Part shown: positions 14,609 to 24,008 of the stretch, in pieces
How positions within the stretch are numbered: position 1 is the stretch's first letter
Layout of the letters: each line of letters opens with the position of its first letter
From: Oscillospiraceae bacterium
GTDB lineage: Bacteria; Bacillota; Clostridia; UMGS1810
Direction: 5' to 3'
NCBI GenBank assembly: GCA_015068825.1
Contig: SVJU01000019.1
Coordinates: 1 to 33,165, forward strand
DNA: 33,165 bases
Made by a program: the position numbers and the translations under genes
The notes under the pieces: generated by a model
Told to the model about the DNA's origin: nothing
The model's input: only the letters and a program-made list of their open reading frames with translations
Databases searched by the model: none

Positions 14609-15721
14609 TTGAAAACATCCAGAATTTTAGTTGTTGCAGAAAAAAACTATCAAAAATCGGTATGGTGCAGTAAAATTTTAGAAGGCATCGAAAAAAAGAA
14701 TTTTAACCTTATTTCGCTTGAGGATTTAAGCAATTTAAACGAAAATGATGTTGTTGCAATAATAGGTTCAACAAATCATTTTTTAAGAAAAAGTATTCTT
14801 ATGTGTAACGAAAAAAAATTAAGATGTGTTGTTGTCGGTGCCGAAATTTCTGATTTTGAATATCCGATAAGCAGTATAAAGGTAAGCAGAAAATCGGCTG
14901 TTACATCGCTTGTGCATTATTTTAATCATTTAAAAAGAGTAAATTGTGCACTTTTGGGTGTTAACAGCTTTTCTAATATAGATATGGAAAAGAAGGATGC
15001 TTTTTTATCTTCGTACAGGGCACTGTATAATAAAGATGCAATAAATAATGTATTTTTTAGTGATGACGGTGTAAAAGAGTGTGTTAACAAACTTTTGAAT
15101 AATGTATCATCATTCGATTCGGTTATATGTTCAAACGATTATTTTGCGGTTTGTTTTATAACCGAAGCAAAAAAACTTGGAATAAAAATCCCCGATGATA
15201 TTTTGGTGGCAGGTTATGGAGATTCGTACATAGGCGAAAAAATAACACCGTCTTTAACAACTGTTGCTCCAAAATATTTTGAAATGGGTACACAGACACG
15301 AAAGGTATATCATTATCTTTTAGAAAATCCATCTGTAAAATCGATTGAAGTTTTGGTTGATTATGATATAATCGTAAGAGAAAGTACTGATAAAAAAGAA
15401 TTTAAACTTGATTATCATACTGATATGTCAAATTTTGAGCCGTGTCATATAAGTATATTTGACGATGAAAACCTTAAAAAAATTATGGGTATGGATTTTA
15501 TTCTTGAATCTTACGATAAAACACTTTCTATGATTCTTGACGGAATATATAATGATATTCCGTATGGAGCACTTGCAGAAAAATTATATCTTTCGGATTC
15601 TGCTTTAAGATACAAGTTAAATAAAATATTTACCTATACCAATACCAAATCTAAAAGTGAGCTTAAAAAGCTTATTGAAACACTTAATTTAAAGGACGAT
15701 GAAAATGCAAAGAACGATTGA
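14609..15721 (+). CDS. Transcriptional regulator: LacI-type sugar-sensor domain followed by a C-terminal helix-turn-helix
   Basis: The 370-aa protein uses a TTG start at 14609, placed by AGGAGGGGG at 14596-14604. Residues about 1-265 match the periplasmic-binding-like sensor of LacI/GalR regulators (VVGAEISDF, FDSVICSNDYFAVCFITEAKKLGIKIPDDILVAGYGDSYIGEKITPSLTTV in overlapping pieces). The usual N-terminal LacI helix-turn-helix is missing. Residues about 305-355 instead look like a LuxR/AraC-type helix-turn-helix (YGALAEKLYLSDSALRYKLNKI). It is divergent from operon B and overlaps the aldose epimerase gene. It likely senses a sugar or sugar acid and controls operon B, the transporter, or both. 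Confidence 0.82.
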   Translation: MKTSRILVVAEKNYQKSVWCSKILEGIEKKNFNLISLEDLSNLNENDVVAIIGSTNHFLRKSILMCNEKKLRCVVVGAEISDFEYPISSIKVSRKSAVTSLVHYFNHLKRVNCALLGVNSFSNIDMEKKDAFLSSYRALYNKDAINNVFFSDDGVKECVNKLLNNVSSFDSVICSNDYFAVCFITEAKKLGIKIPDDILVAGYGDSYIGEKITPSLTTVAPKYFEMGTQTRKVYHYLLENPSVKSIEVLVDYDIIVRESTDKKEFKLDYHTDMSNFEPCHISIFDDENLKKIMGMDFILESYDKTLSMILDGIYNDIPYGALAEKLYLSDSALRYKLNKIFTYTNTKSKSELKKLIETLNLKDDENAKND

Positions 15722-16562
15722 AATAAAGAATAAAGACTTATGCGCAAAAATAGAAACTTTAGGTGCGCAGCTTGTAAGCTTAAAAGATGAAAAAGAAGAA
15801 TATATGTGGCAACGTGATGAAAATGTGTGGGGATATTGCTCACCTGTTGTATTCCCGATTTGCGGAGGTCTTAATGAAGGAAGATATATTTTTAATAACA
15901 AGGAATATTCTATGATGCAGCATGGCTTTGCAAGATTTAAAGAATTTGAAGTTGAAAAGCACATAGAAGATGAGGCTGTATTTTTGCTCAAAGCCGATAG
16001 CGAAACAAAGAAAATATATCCTTTTGATTTTGAGTTTAGAATAACTTTTAAACTAATCGGAAAAAAGCTTGATATTACATATTCGGTAAAAAACATTTCA
16101 AATGATAAAATTTACTTTTCTTTTGGCGGTCACGAGGGCTATGCCTGCCCTGAAGGAGCAGAGGAATATTTTATAAAATTTGAAGGTGATGCCCGCCTTA
16201 CAAGACATATGTTGGAAAATGGATTTTTTAACGGAAAATGCGAAGAAATACCTCTTGAAGACGGTATTTTTAATATTGATTATAAAGAGTTTGAAAAGTG
16301 TACTTATGTTTTTAGAAATATAAACTCAAAAAGCGTTATATTTTCACACAAAGACGGAAGAAGAAAATTAAGAATAGGCATAAACGGGCATAATACCCTT
16401 GCAATATGGACACTTCCTTCAAGAAATTATGTTTGTATTGAGCCATGGTGCGGTGTATCAGAAGTTAAGGGATTTAATGGCGATATAACTAAAAAAGACG
16501 GCATTGTTGTTTTAGATGGAAATGATGTTTTTGAAAGATGTCATTTTATAGAAATTTTGTAA
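15705..16562 (+). CDS. Aldose 1-epimerase family protein (LacX-like)
   Basis: This 285-aa galactose-mutarotase-like beta-sandwich protein interconverts alpha and beta anomers of a sugar, which can feed an anomer-specific dehydrogenase. Motifs are LGAQLVSLKD, WGYCSPVVFPICGGL, MMQHGFARFKEFEV with the catalytic-type His, GGHEGYACP, and CIEPWCGVSE with the catalytic-type Glu. The ATG at 15705 is preferred to the one at 15699 because AAGGA (15692-15696) then has proper spacing. The start overlaps the regulator 3' end by 17 nt, so the two genes are co-transcribed. A strong terminator follows. Confidence 0.87.
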   Translation: MQRTIEIKNKDLCAKIETLGAQLVSLKDEKEEYMWQRDENVWGYCSPVVFPICGGLNEGRYIFNNKEYSMMQHGFARFKEFEVEKHIEDEAVFLLKADSETKKIYPFDFEFRITFKLIGKKLDITYSVKNISNDKIYFSFGGHEGYACPEGAEEYFIKFEGDARLTRHMLENGFFNGKCEEIPLEDGIFNIDYKEFEKCTYVFRNINSKSVIFSHKDGRRKLRIGINGHNTLAIWTLPSRNYVCIEPWCGVSEVKGFNGDITKKDGIVVLDGNDVFERCHFIEIL

Positions 16563-16590
16563 AACAATAATACATAATATATTAAAGAAG

Positions 16591-16628
16591 AAAAATGTTT
16601 GCAAAACGCAAACATTTTTCTTTTTTTT
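16591..16628 (+). terminator. Intrinsic terminator after the epimerase gene
   Basis: A perfect 12-bp stem (16591-16602 with 16608-16619, loop AAAAC) is followed by a T-rich tail to 16628. It separates the regulator/epimerase unit from the transporter operon. The left arm ATGTTTGCAAAA recurs at about 16679-16689 just before the transporter promoter. Confidence 0.9.
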
Positions 16629-16697
16629 GCTGAAATAATGGCGAAAATCGCATGTTTTAATGGAAAAAATTATTAAAATGTTTGCAAAAGACCTACA

Positions 16698-16726
16698 TTT
16701 ACACTTTCAAAAATTTATTTTATAAT
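16698..16726 (+). promoter_or_regulatory. Sigma-A promoter of the transporter operon
   Basis: TTTACA (16698-16703) and a perfect TATAAT (16721-16726) are 17 bp apart, 38 bases before the binding-protein start. The sequence just upstream (about 16679-16689) repeats the ATGTTTGCAAAA arm of the preceding terminator and could be an operator. Confidence 0.8.
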
Positions 16727-16763
16727 ATATTTAATAAAATATTATGGAGAGGTGTACATAATT

Positions 16764-18098
16764 ATGAAAAGATTTTTAAGTATTGTTCTTGCTATGGTAA
16801 TGCTACTTGGCATACTTTGCGGTTGTGGCTCAAAAGGCGGCGACAATGGTGTTACAAAGGTAAGAGTATGGACTTCTGATGCAGGTGGAAAATCTGTTTG
16901 GGAAAGTCTTGTAAAAGAGTTCAACGAAACAACAGGTAAAGAAAAGGGAATTGAAATTGTTTGGGAAACACGTTCTGATTTTAACACATCTATTGAGGTT
17001 GCCCGCAAAAACAATCAGCTTCCTGAAATTGCATCTGTATCTGACGTTGCAGGATATGCAAAAACAGGCGATATTATTCCTTTAAAAGATATGCCCGGCG
17101 GTTTGGAGTTTTTGGAAGAATACAATCCTCCTTTAACACAGGGCAGAAATATTATCGGCGATGTTGTTTATAATGTTCCTTCATCTTCAAATGTTCCCGC
17201 ACTTGTTTACAACAAAGATTTGTTTAAAGCAGCAGGATTGGTTGATGAAAATGGTGAAGCAAAGGCTCCCGAAACCTGGGAAGAGGTAAGAGAATATGCC
17301 AAAAAGCTTACAGATACCAAAAAACAGGTTTACGGTATAGGTCTTCCTCTTAAAGACTACGGTGTTGTTGGTGGATATATGTTAAGATCACACTTTGCTG
17401 CTACCTTTGGTTATATAGATAAATATGATTTTGAAAATATTGAAGTAAACTTTGATAATTTTAAATATCCGTTTGAGTTGCTTCTTGGCTTTAAAGAAGA
17501 TAAAAGCCATTTCCCCGGTGCAGAAAGTCTTGATAACGACACTATGAGAGCATATTTTGCAGAAGGCAAAATTGGTATGTTTTTAGGTCTTAGCTGGGAT
17601 GTTGGCGTACTTACAACACAGTTTTTAGCAAACTGCGACTGGGGTGTTGCTCCTGTTCCCGTTGCCGAAGGTTATGAAAGACTTCCAAACTGGAGAGATA
17701 TTTCTGGCTCATACACAATTTGTAAGAGTGCAAACGATATCGACAAAGAAAAAGTTATGGAAGTTTATAAATTTATTTTCTCTTTAAACACAAGAAAAAC
17801 AATTTATGAAAATGGTATCAGAATTCCTTGTAAAAAGGATGCTATTGAAGTTGCAGACACATCAAAAATTCCACCACAGTTTAGTGACTTTGCAAATCTT
17901 TTAGACGAAGAGTTTGAGGTAATTGTTTCTCCTTCTCTAAAACTTGAAGGCTACAAATGGGATGAAGCAATTACAAAGGTTTGGGCAGGCGATGTATCAG
18001 TTGATGATGCAGTTAATGACTTAAGTAAGAGATATACAGAAGCATTTAAAAAAGGTGTAGAGGATGGAAGCATTGATCCAAGCTATTACCTTGACTAA
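16764..18098 (+). CDS. ABC transporter sugar-binding lipoprotein (family 1 extracellular solute-binding protein)
   Basis: The 444-aa binding lipoprotein captures a sugar or oligosaccharide outside the membrane. The start at 16764 gives a lysine/arginine-led hydrophobic signal and a lipobox-like L-C-G-C with C21 as the lipidated residue. An upstream GTG at 16752 lies inside the GGAGAGG ribosome binding site and is rejected. The mature part begins KVRVWTSDAGG, typical of family 1 binding proteins, and contains PETWEEVREYAKKLTD and a C-terminal KRYTEAFKKGVEDG. It is the first gene of a transporter operon. A palindrome after its stop may keep its transcript level above that of the permeases. Confidence 0.93.
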   Translation: MKRFLSIVLAMVMLLGILCGCGSKGGDNGVTKVRVWTSDAGGKSVWESLVKEFNETTGKEKGIEIVWETRSDFNTSIEVARKNNQLPEIASVSDVAGYAKTGDIIPLKDMPGGLEFLEEYNPPLTQGRNIIGDVVYNVPSSSNVPALVYNKDLFKAAGLVDENGEAKAPETWEEVREYAKKLTDTKKQVYGIGLPLKDYGVVGGYMLRSHFAATFGYIDKYDFENIEVNFDNFKYPFELLLGFKEDKSHFPGAESLDNDTMRAYFAEGKIGMFLGLSWDVGVLTTQFLANCDWGVAPVPVAEGYERLPNWRDISGSYTICKSANDIDKEKVMEVYKFIFSLNTRKTIYENGIRIPCKKDAIEVADTSKIPPQFSDFANLLDEEFEVIVSPSLKLEGYKWDEAITKVWAGDVSVDDAVNDLSKRYTEAFKKGVEDGSIDPSYYLD

Positions 18099-18116
18099 AT
18101 TTTAATATAAGCGAAA

Positions 18117-18146
18117 AATCAGCCTTCAAAATTTTGAAGGTTGATT
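18117..18146 (+). terminator. Intercistronic palindrome, probable mRNA stabiliser or attenuator
   Basis: Bases 18117-18131 and 18132-18146 form an almost perfect 30-base palindrome (one G-U pair) between the binding-protein stop and the permease ribosome binding site. There is no T-run, so it is more likely a stabilising or processing hairpin than a full terminator. Confidence 0.6.
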
Positions 18147-18176
18147 GATTGCTTTGGGTTAAGGAGGAGAAAAGCC

Positions 18177-19127
18177 TTGAGCTTTAGTAACACAAAAATA
18201 AATACATCAGGCTTAAATAAAAAAGGCAGCTTTCAACAAGCAAAAAAATCAAAAGAAAGACAGGCATATTTTTTAATTGCTCCGCAGATTATTGGATTTT
18301 TTGTATTTTCGCTTTATCCGATTATCTGGGTTTTCAGATATGCGTTTTATGATTATGACGGCATAACCGAAAAATTTATAGGTCTTGAAAATTTTATAAG
18401 AATTTTTACCCGTGATTTAGATTATTGGTGGAGTGTTGTAAATACAATTATAATTGCTTACGGAAAGCTTATAGTTGAAATACCGCTTGCACTTATAGTT
18501 TCGCTTTTGTTAAGCTCAAAGCTTACAAAATGCAGAAAAGTGTTTTCAGTTGGATTTTATCTTCCAAATGTAACAGGTGTTGCGGTTAACTGTATGATAT
18601 TTACATTTTTATTTTCAACCTTCAACGGTGCAGTTAATAACCTTTTGACAAAGGTGCAGCTTATAAGTGAGCCAATAAACTGGTTTGCGGGCAAGTGGTC
18701 GGCTATGACGGTTATTATTATCCATTCTCTATGGAGTGGTTTTGCGGCAAATGTGCTTTTGTTTATGGCAGGTATTCAGAATATTTCGGATGATGTTATG
18801 GAAGCGGCTTCCATTGATGGTGCAAACAGTGTTCAGACCTTCTTTAAAATTACACTTCCAATGCTTGCGCCTGTTATAAGAACAATTTTAATGCTTGCTA
18901 TGGTAAACGGTATGAAGATTATGAACCCTGTACTTCTTTTGACAAACGGCGGACCTGCAGGCTCAACAGATGTTGTAATGCTTAGAATTTACAAACAGTT
19001 CTTTGATTTAAGCTTAGTTCCGCAGTACGGATATGCAAGCACAATGGGTGCGGTAACAACTTGTATTATCGGTATTTTAACCATAATCTATTTAAAAATT
19101 TCTAAGAAAGCAGATTCGGTATATTAA
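18177..19127 (+). CDS. Sugar ABC transporter permease (MalF-like)
   Basis: This 316-aa inner-membrane subunit has an N-terminal cytoplasmic segment, a first membrane helix at YFLIAPQIIGFFVFSLYPII and five more helices. The permease EAA motif reads MEAASIDGANSVQTFFKITLPML, with GA at the expected spacing. The TTG start at 18177 is chosen because AAGGAGGAG lies at 18161-18169; an in-frame ATG at 18141 falls inside the intercistronic palindrome. One base separates its stop from the second permease gene. It pairs with that protein to form the channel. The energising ATPase is not encoded in the window, as is common for Firmicutes sugar importers that share an MsmK-type ATPase. Confidence 0.93.
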   Translation: MSFSNTKINTSGLNKKGSFQQAKKSKERQAYFLIAPQIIGFFVFSLYPIIWVFRYAFYDYDGITEKFIGLENFIRIFTRDLDYWWSVVNTIIIAYGKLIVEIPLALIVSLLLSSKLTKCRKVFSVGFYLPNVTGVAVNCMIFTFLFSTFNGAVNNLLTKVQLISEPINWFAGKWSAMTVIIIHSLWSGFAANVLLFMAGIQNISDDVMEAASIDGANSVQTFFKITLPMLAPVIRTILMLAMVNGMKIMNPVLLLTNGGPAGSTDVVMLRIYKQFFDLSLVPQYGYASTMGAVTTCIIGILTIIYLKISKKADSVY

Positions 19128-19128
19128 T

Positions 19129-19968
19129 ATGAAAAAACTAAAATTAGGAAGTATTATATCTCATGTATTTTTAATATTACTACTTATAGTTGTGGTATGC
19201 CCGTTTGCTTATGCTTTAATGAGTTCTTTTAAAGAAACAAGAGAAATTTTAACAGCAACAAGCTTCTTTCCTAAAAAGCTAAGATTTGAAAATTATAAAG
19301 AAGCGTGGGTTACCGCAAACTTTTCTAAATACACAATAAACAGTGTATGGTATTCAGTAGTATCAGTATTAAGTGCGCTTTATACATCAGCAGTTGGTGG
19401 GTATGTTTTTCAAAGAGGTCAGTTCAGAGGTAAAAAGTTTATTTTTGCCGTGTTTACTTCTTTGATGTTTATAACACTTGGTACTGCAAGCATGTATCCT
19501 CAGCTTGAAATACTTCAGGTTTTAAAAATAAACAATTCACTCTGGGGACTTATTATAATGCACTTTTTTGCAGTTAATGTAACAAACCTTCATCTTGTAA
19601 AAAGCTATCTTGCGGCTCTTCCCACAGAGCTTGACGAGGCGGCAGAAATTGATGGATGTTCATTTATAGGTACATTTTTTAAAATTATTCTTCCGCTATT
19701 AAAGCCTGTTATGGCAACAGTCGGAATTTTTGCCTTCGGAACAGCGTGGAATGATTATTTGTGGCCTATGATTGTTACCTTGTCAAACGAAAACGAAAGA
19801 ACACTTGCGGTTGGTATGATTGCCTTAAAGGGTGATGCAAATGCGGCTGCTGCGTGGAATTTGATTTTGGCAGGTGCAATGATTTCGGCAATACCGATGA
19901 CAATTGTGTATTTGTTCTTTAACAAATATTTTATCAAAGGTGTTACAGCAGGTGCTGTGAAAGGATAA
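19129..19968 (+). CDS. Sugar ABC transporter permease (MalG-like)
   Basis: This 279-aa permease has six predicted membrane helices, starting at HVFLILLLIVVVCPFAYALM. The EAA loop ELDEAAEIDGCSFIGTFFKIILPLLKP lies near residue 165-190, and the C-terminus reads FFNKYFIKGVTAGAVKG, typical of MalG-type sugar permeases. It follows the first permease by one base and precedes the secreted propeller protein by nine bases, so import and extracellular hydrolysis are co-transcribed. Confidence 0.95.
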   Translation: MKKLKLGSIISHVFLILLLIVVVCPFAYALMSSFKETREILTATSFFPKKLRFENYKEAWVTANFSKYTINSVWYSVVSVLSALYTSAVGGYVFQRGQFRGKKFIFAVFTSLMFITLGTASMYPQLEILQVLKINNSLWGLIIMHFFAVNVTNLHLVKSYLAALPTELDEAAEIDGCSFIGTFFKIILPLLKPVMATVGIFAFGTAWNDYLWPMIVTLSNENERTLAVGMIALKGDANAAAAWNLILAGAMISAIPMTIVYLFFNKYFIKGVTAGAVKG

Positions 19969-19977
19969 GGTGATTGA

Positions 19978-22626
19978 ATGACAAAAAGAATTTTATGTAT
20001 AGTTTTATCATTTCTTTTGATTTTTCCTGCTTTTTCAGCTTTTGCAAAAGATGACACTATTGTTCCGACAAAAGAAAACCCTGTTGTGGGTGGAACAGAA
20101 GAAATGAACGAATATATGAGGTGGTTTAACTCAAGACCGCTTCATGAAAGAGATTCAAGTGAAGTTATTTATCCTGATGATATGAGAACACTTTTTTCTG
20201 AGGGAAGAAAAGAAAGTGTTAAACAGGAAGAATTTGAAAAGTATATGACAACCGAAATGGCTCCGTGGCTAAAAAGCTATCACATGACAACGGAGCAGCA
20301 GATTTATCAGGGTGAAAAAGGCGGCGAGTGGGGACAGCTTATTTTTTCAATTGCAGCTTCTCCTTATGATAAAAATGTAATTCTTTTTGGTAACGATACC
20401 GCAGGAATTTACCGAAGCGATGATGCTGGTAAAACCTGGAGACAAAGCTCAGATGGTCTTATGGGTCTTTCGGTAAACACAATTCTTTGGGACCCCGATT
20501 ACAAAGATACCGTGTATGCACTTATGACAGGTTCAAAAGATAAAGGTAGATTTGGATATCTTGGTGTTTACAAAAGTGAGGACAATGGTTACACATGGCG
20601 ACATCTTCATGCTATGAACGGAACAAAGAGGGTTTCTAAATTTTTAACCTTCGGTATGAAGAATGAGAAAGGGCAAAGACCGCTTTTTGCAGGCTCAAAT
20701 GATATTTCAGGAACAAGTGCAGAATCTAATGCATGCAAGGGTATTTTCCGTTCATATGACAGAGGCGAAACCTGGGAAAGTATTGGTGATTTTCAGAATT
20801 ACCCAATTTTAAATATTCACGCATTTTCTGATACCGAGCTTGTTGTTGCGTGTGTTCAGGGATTAGGACTTATGGTTAGTTATGACAGCGGCGATACCTG
20901 GGAAAATATCACATCTTCAATTCCGCTTGACAAAGGGGATTCAACTGAAGAAACACAGCTTGGAGGATACAATGTTGCAGGGCTTAATGCCGAGGCAAAC
21001 ACAATAGAGGATGTTGCAATAAACCCATACGATAAAAACCACTGGATTGCGGCAACTCACGCAGTTGCACTTTATGAAAGTAAAGATGCAGGAAAAAGCT
21101 GGGAAAAAATTCCGGTAGATTTTGGTGAGGCAGTTGTAAGGGATACTGTATTTGTAAGAACAGTTCAGTTCTCAAATAAAAGGGTAAACGGCAAAACAAG
21201 ATTGTTTTTAAATATGTACAGTACAACAGAAACAGTTCGTATAAGTGATGATTACGGAAGAACATACACCATTCCCGATTATCATCAGGAAAAGGCATAT
21301 TTTGAAAAGAACTGGCACACAGGCTGGTTTTCTGAAGCAATAGAATTTTCGCCGTTTGACGAAAATGTTGTTTATATAGGCAGAGGTTCAACCTTTAGAA
21401 TTTCTACCGATGGCGGAATAAACTTTTATCCATCATCAAGCGGATACTCAGGTGCAGCAGCATGGGATTTCCATTTCAGGGATGACGGCTCAGTAGATTA
21501 TGTTGCAATGATTGACACAGGTATGTGGCGACTTGCGGAAGGCTACGAAGGTCCGTATACTCCTGTAAAGGATGCAAGCAGAAATAAGCCTAACTGCTCC
21601 GATGGCGGTGCGGCAACAGGTATAGCGGTTGACCCGAATGACAAAAACCACATTTTTTATGTAATGGGCGGTGATATGTACGGACGAAGTGCTTATGTTT
21701 TTGAGTCAAACGATGCACTTGAACATTCTCATTACATTGAATCTGTAAGAGAGATTATTGATAAAAGGAAAGAAGATACCGGCAAAGCAAGTGCTCTTAG
21801 CAATACATTTATACAGTATCATAACGAAGATGATAATGTGATTTACACCACTTATTTCCGTTCTTATGATAATGGTAAAACTTGGCACGAAAATGCAATA
21901 AGAGTACGAGCTATATGTGTTCAGGATAATGATATTTTATATGGAACACAGTATTCAGGCGTTGTTGACGATAAACGACTTTTTATATCGTATGACAGAG
22001 GCGAAACCTGGCTTTATACAGGCATTGTAATTCCTGTAAAAGGACAAATGAGAACAGTTATTGCCGATACCGGCGAAAAAGGTGTTTTGTGGTGCTATGA
22101 ATACTCACAGGTAATAAGAATTGACCTTAAAACAGGTAAGGTTGAGGTAAAGGGAAGCGCTGCAAATGGTATATCTATTCTTGAAGGTCAGCGTCTTGAG
22201 GGACAGTCTTTATGGCAAAATCCAAAAAATCCAAAACATCTTTTAGTAAGTGCAAGGGATATAGACAGAAACTCAATTATGGCAACCTTTGAAACAATAG
22301 ATGGCGGCGAAAGCTGGCATATACTTGAAGGAATGCCACCGCTTGTTGGTGTTGGTGCTATGAACGAGCATCCAACATTACCGCTTGTGTATTTTGGCAC
22401 TATGATGGGAACTGTTGTTTATGATTACAGTATTTATCATAAATACCTAAACGGCGAGCTTGAATATGATGGAAATAAAAATAACTATCAGGGGGATTCT
22501 GATAAGTCGGCTCTTTACGAAGAAGAATATGAAAACTACGAAGAGTATGAACAAAAAATGAAAGAGCAGAATACAGAATTTACTTATGAAGATGATGAAA
22601 AAGAAAATATGGAGGTGGCAGAGTGA
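19978..22626 (+). CDS. Secreted Asp-box beta-propeller glycosidase-like protein (GH74-like), copy 1
   Basis: The 882-aa exported protein has a signal peptide ending near AFA (residue 23), an extra N-terminal helical region of about 85 residues, and a two-propeller body. About ten Asp-boxes of the S-x-D-x-G-x-T-W type are visible (for example RSDDAGKTW, RSYDRGETW, VSYDSGDTW, ISYDRGETW, ETIDGGESW). The body resembles GH74 xyloglucanases. The two catalytic Asp positions of GH74 seem present as D140 (GNDTAGIYRS) and D513 (MIDTGMWRL), by motif comparison only. The C-terminus is a Glu/Tyr-rich acidic tail. A propeller-type polysaccharide lyase or rhamnosidase remains possible. Its stop overlaps the SLH gene start (GTGA), suggesting joint display at the cell surface. 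Confidence 0.75.
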   Translation: MTKRILCIVLSFLLIFPAFSAFAKDDTIVPTKENPVVGGTEEMNEYMRWFNSRPLHERDSSEVIYPDDMRTLFSEGRKESVKQEEFEKYMTTEMAPWLKSYHMTTEQQIYQGEKGGEWGQLIFSIAASPYDKNVILFGNDTAGIYRSDDAGKTWRQSSDGLMGLSVNTILWDPDYKDTVYALMTGSKDKGRFGYLGVYKSEDNGYTWRHLHAMNGTKRVSKFLTFGMKNEKGQRPLFAGSNDISGTSAESNACKGIFRSYDRGETWESIGDFQNYPILNIHAFSDTELVVACVQGLGLMVSYDSGDTWENITSSIPLDKGDSTEETQLGGYNVAGLNAEANTIEDVAINPYDKNHWIAATHAVALYESKDAGKSWEKIPVDFGEAVVRDTVFVRTVQFSNKRVNGKTRLFLNMYSTTETVRISDDYGRTYTIPDYHQEKAYFEKNWHTGWFSEAIEFSPFDENVVYIGRGSTFRISTDGGINFYPSSSGYSGAAAWDFHFRDDGSVDYVAMIDTGMWRLAEGYEGPYTPVKDASRNKPNCSDGGAATGIAVDPNDKNHIFYVMGGDMYGRSAYVFESNDALEHSHYIESVREIIDKRKEDTGKASALSNTFIQYHNEDDNVIYTTYFRSYDNGKTWHENAIRVRAICVQDNDILYGTQYSGVVDDKRLFISYDRGETWLYTGIVIPVKGQMRTVIADTGEKGVLWCYEYSQVIRIDLKTGKVEVKGSAANGISILEGQRLEGQSLWQNPKNPKHLLVSARDIDRNSIMATFETIDGGESWHILEGMPPLVGVGAMNEHPTLPLVYFGTMMGTVVYDYSIYHKYLNGELEYDGNKNNYQGDSDKSALYEEEYENYEEYEQKMKEQNTEFTYEDDEKENMEVAE

Positions 22627-24008
22627 TTAAAAGAATAGTTTCTTTATGTTTGGCATCGTTGATGCTTTTTAGCTCTGTTTACGCAGTAAGCATTGATACA
22701 CAAAAAACTGATTATGATTTTGACACAAAAATATGCCATATTGAAGGTGTAACAACCTATAAAAATCAGCCAGTTAAGCTTGAGGTGTTAAAAAAGAACA
22801 AAAGCTTTGATAATAGTATTACATTTGATGATGTTATTTACATTAACCAGATTAATTCTGATGAAAATAAGAAATTTTCTTTTGATGTATATGAAGACGA
22901 AGCAGGAATTTTTTCTTACCGCATAACCGAGCTTGGCTCGGATGAAGTAAAAATTTCGGGTTTTGTAACATATACAGACGAAACTGTTGATGATGCAATA
23001 AAGGCATATTACGAAAACGAAGCAAGAACAACTTCTGATCTTAAAAAGCTTATAGACGATTATTATCCTAAATTTAATATCGACTATACAAAATATAAAG
23101 AGCTTGAACAAAATCTTGGTGAATATCTTGGCAAAATTAATTCTGCAACATATACCGATGCTCAAAGCTTTAAAGATGATGTTGCACTTGAAATTGCACT
23201 TGGAATTATAAATCTTGAAACCGATACATCAAAAAAGCTTGGCTATATAGATGAGTATAAAATCATTTTAGGCCTTGATGAAGATGAAATTTATGATGAA
23301 TTTTCAAAGCTTGGTCTTAATGAAGATGGTACAGGCGAAGTTGACAGCGTAGCAAAAGAGAAGATTATATCAAATATAAGAAATGATTTAACAAAAGAAA
23401 ATATAGCATCACAAATTAAAAACTACTATGTTTTATACAAAATTGAAGGTGCGGTATGGAGTGATATTAAGGGTATAGTAAATACATATCTTGACTTAGA
23501 CCTTACCGATACCTTGAAAAACATTACAAATGCACAAGTCAAAGACACAATGTCGTATATCAAAAAACAGGTTGAAGATAAGGTTATTACAAATACCGAT
23601 GATATTTTATCTTATGTAGTATCTTATGTTCAGAGCCTTCCTGTATACACTCCGTCAAAAGGCGGCGGTGGCGGCGGTTCGTCAAAAGGTGGATATGTAG
23701 TTTCCGGTGGAAATGTAACTATTCCTTCAACCAATAACGAACAAATTGTTTCAGACTCTATACCTTACATTAACACAAACACATCTTATTTTAATGATTT
23801 GGATAATGTTTTGTGGGCTAAAGATGCTATTGAAAATTTATATGCTGCCAAAATTGTAAATGGTGTTGGTGATAAAACTTTCAATCCAAATGGCAATGTA
23901 AAAAGAGAAGAATACATAAAAATGCTTGTTTCGATGCTAAAGCTTGAAGATAGTAATGCGCAAAGCAGTTTTGAAGATGTTGATAAAAATGCATGGTACA
24001 TTATATAA
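22623..24008 (+). pseudogene. SLH-domain surface protein, broken in its second SLH repeat
   Basis: A GTG start at 22623 overlaps the previous stop and is preceded by GGAGGTGG. The 461-aa reading frame has a signal peptide (to about residue 20) and a beta-rich N-terminal domain (about 20-125). A long helical part follows (about 125-335), then a Gly/Ser linker (about 345-360) and one full SLH repeat (DLDNVLWAKDAIENLYAAKIVNG-type, about 390-450). The second repeat starts as SFEDVDKNAWY and stops at once. Cell-wall anchoring normally needs three repeats, so the 3' end appears lost. Another frame carries an unrelated secreted-protein tail from this point, indicating a deletion fusion or misassembly. 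If intact, it would anchor partners to the wall. Confidence 0.7.

Noticed and set aside
19978-22626. Bacterial sialidase (GH33) because of the many Asp-boxes
   Set aside because: No FRIP motif or arginine triad was seen, and the repeat number and the putative Asp pair fit a GH74-like two-propeller protein better.
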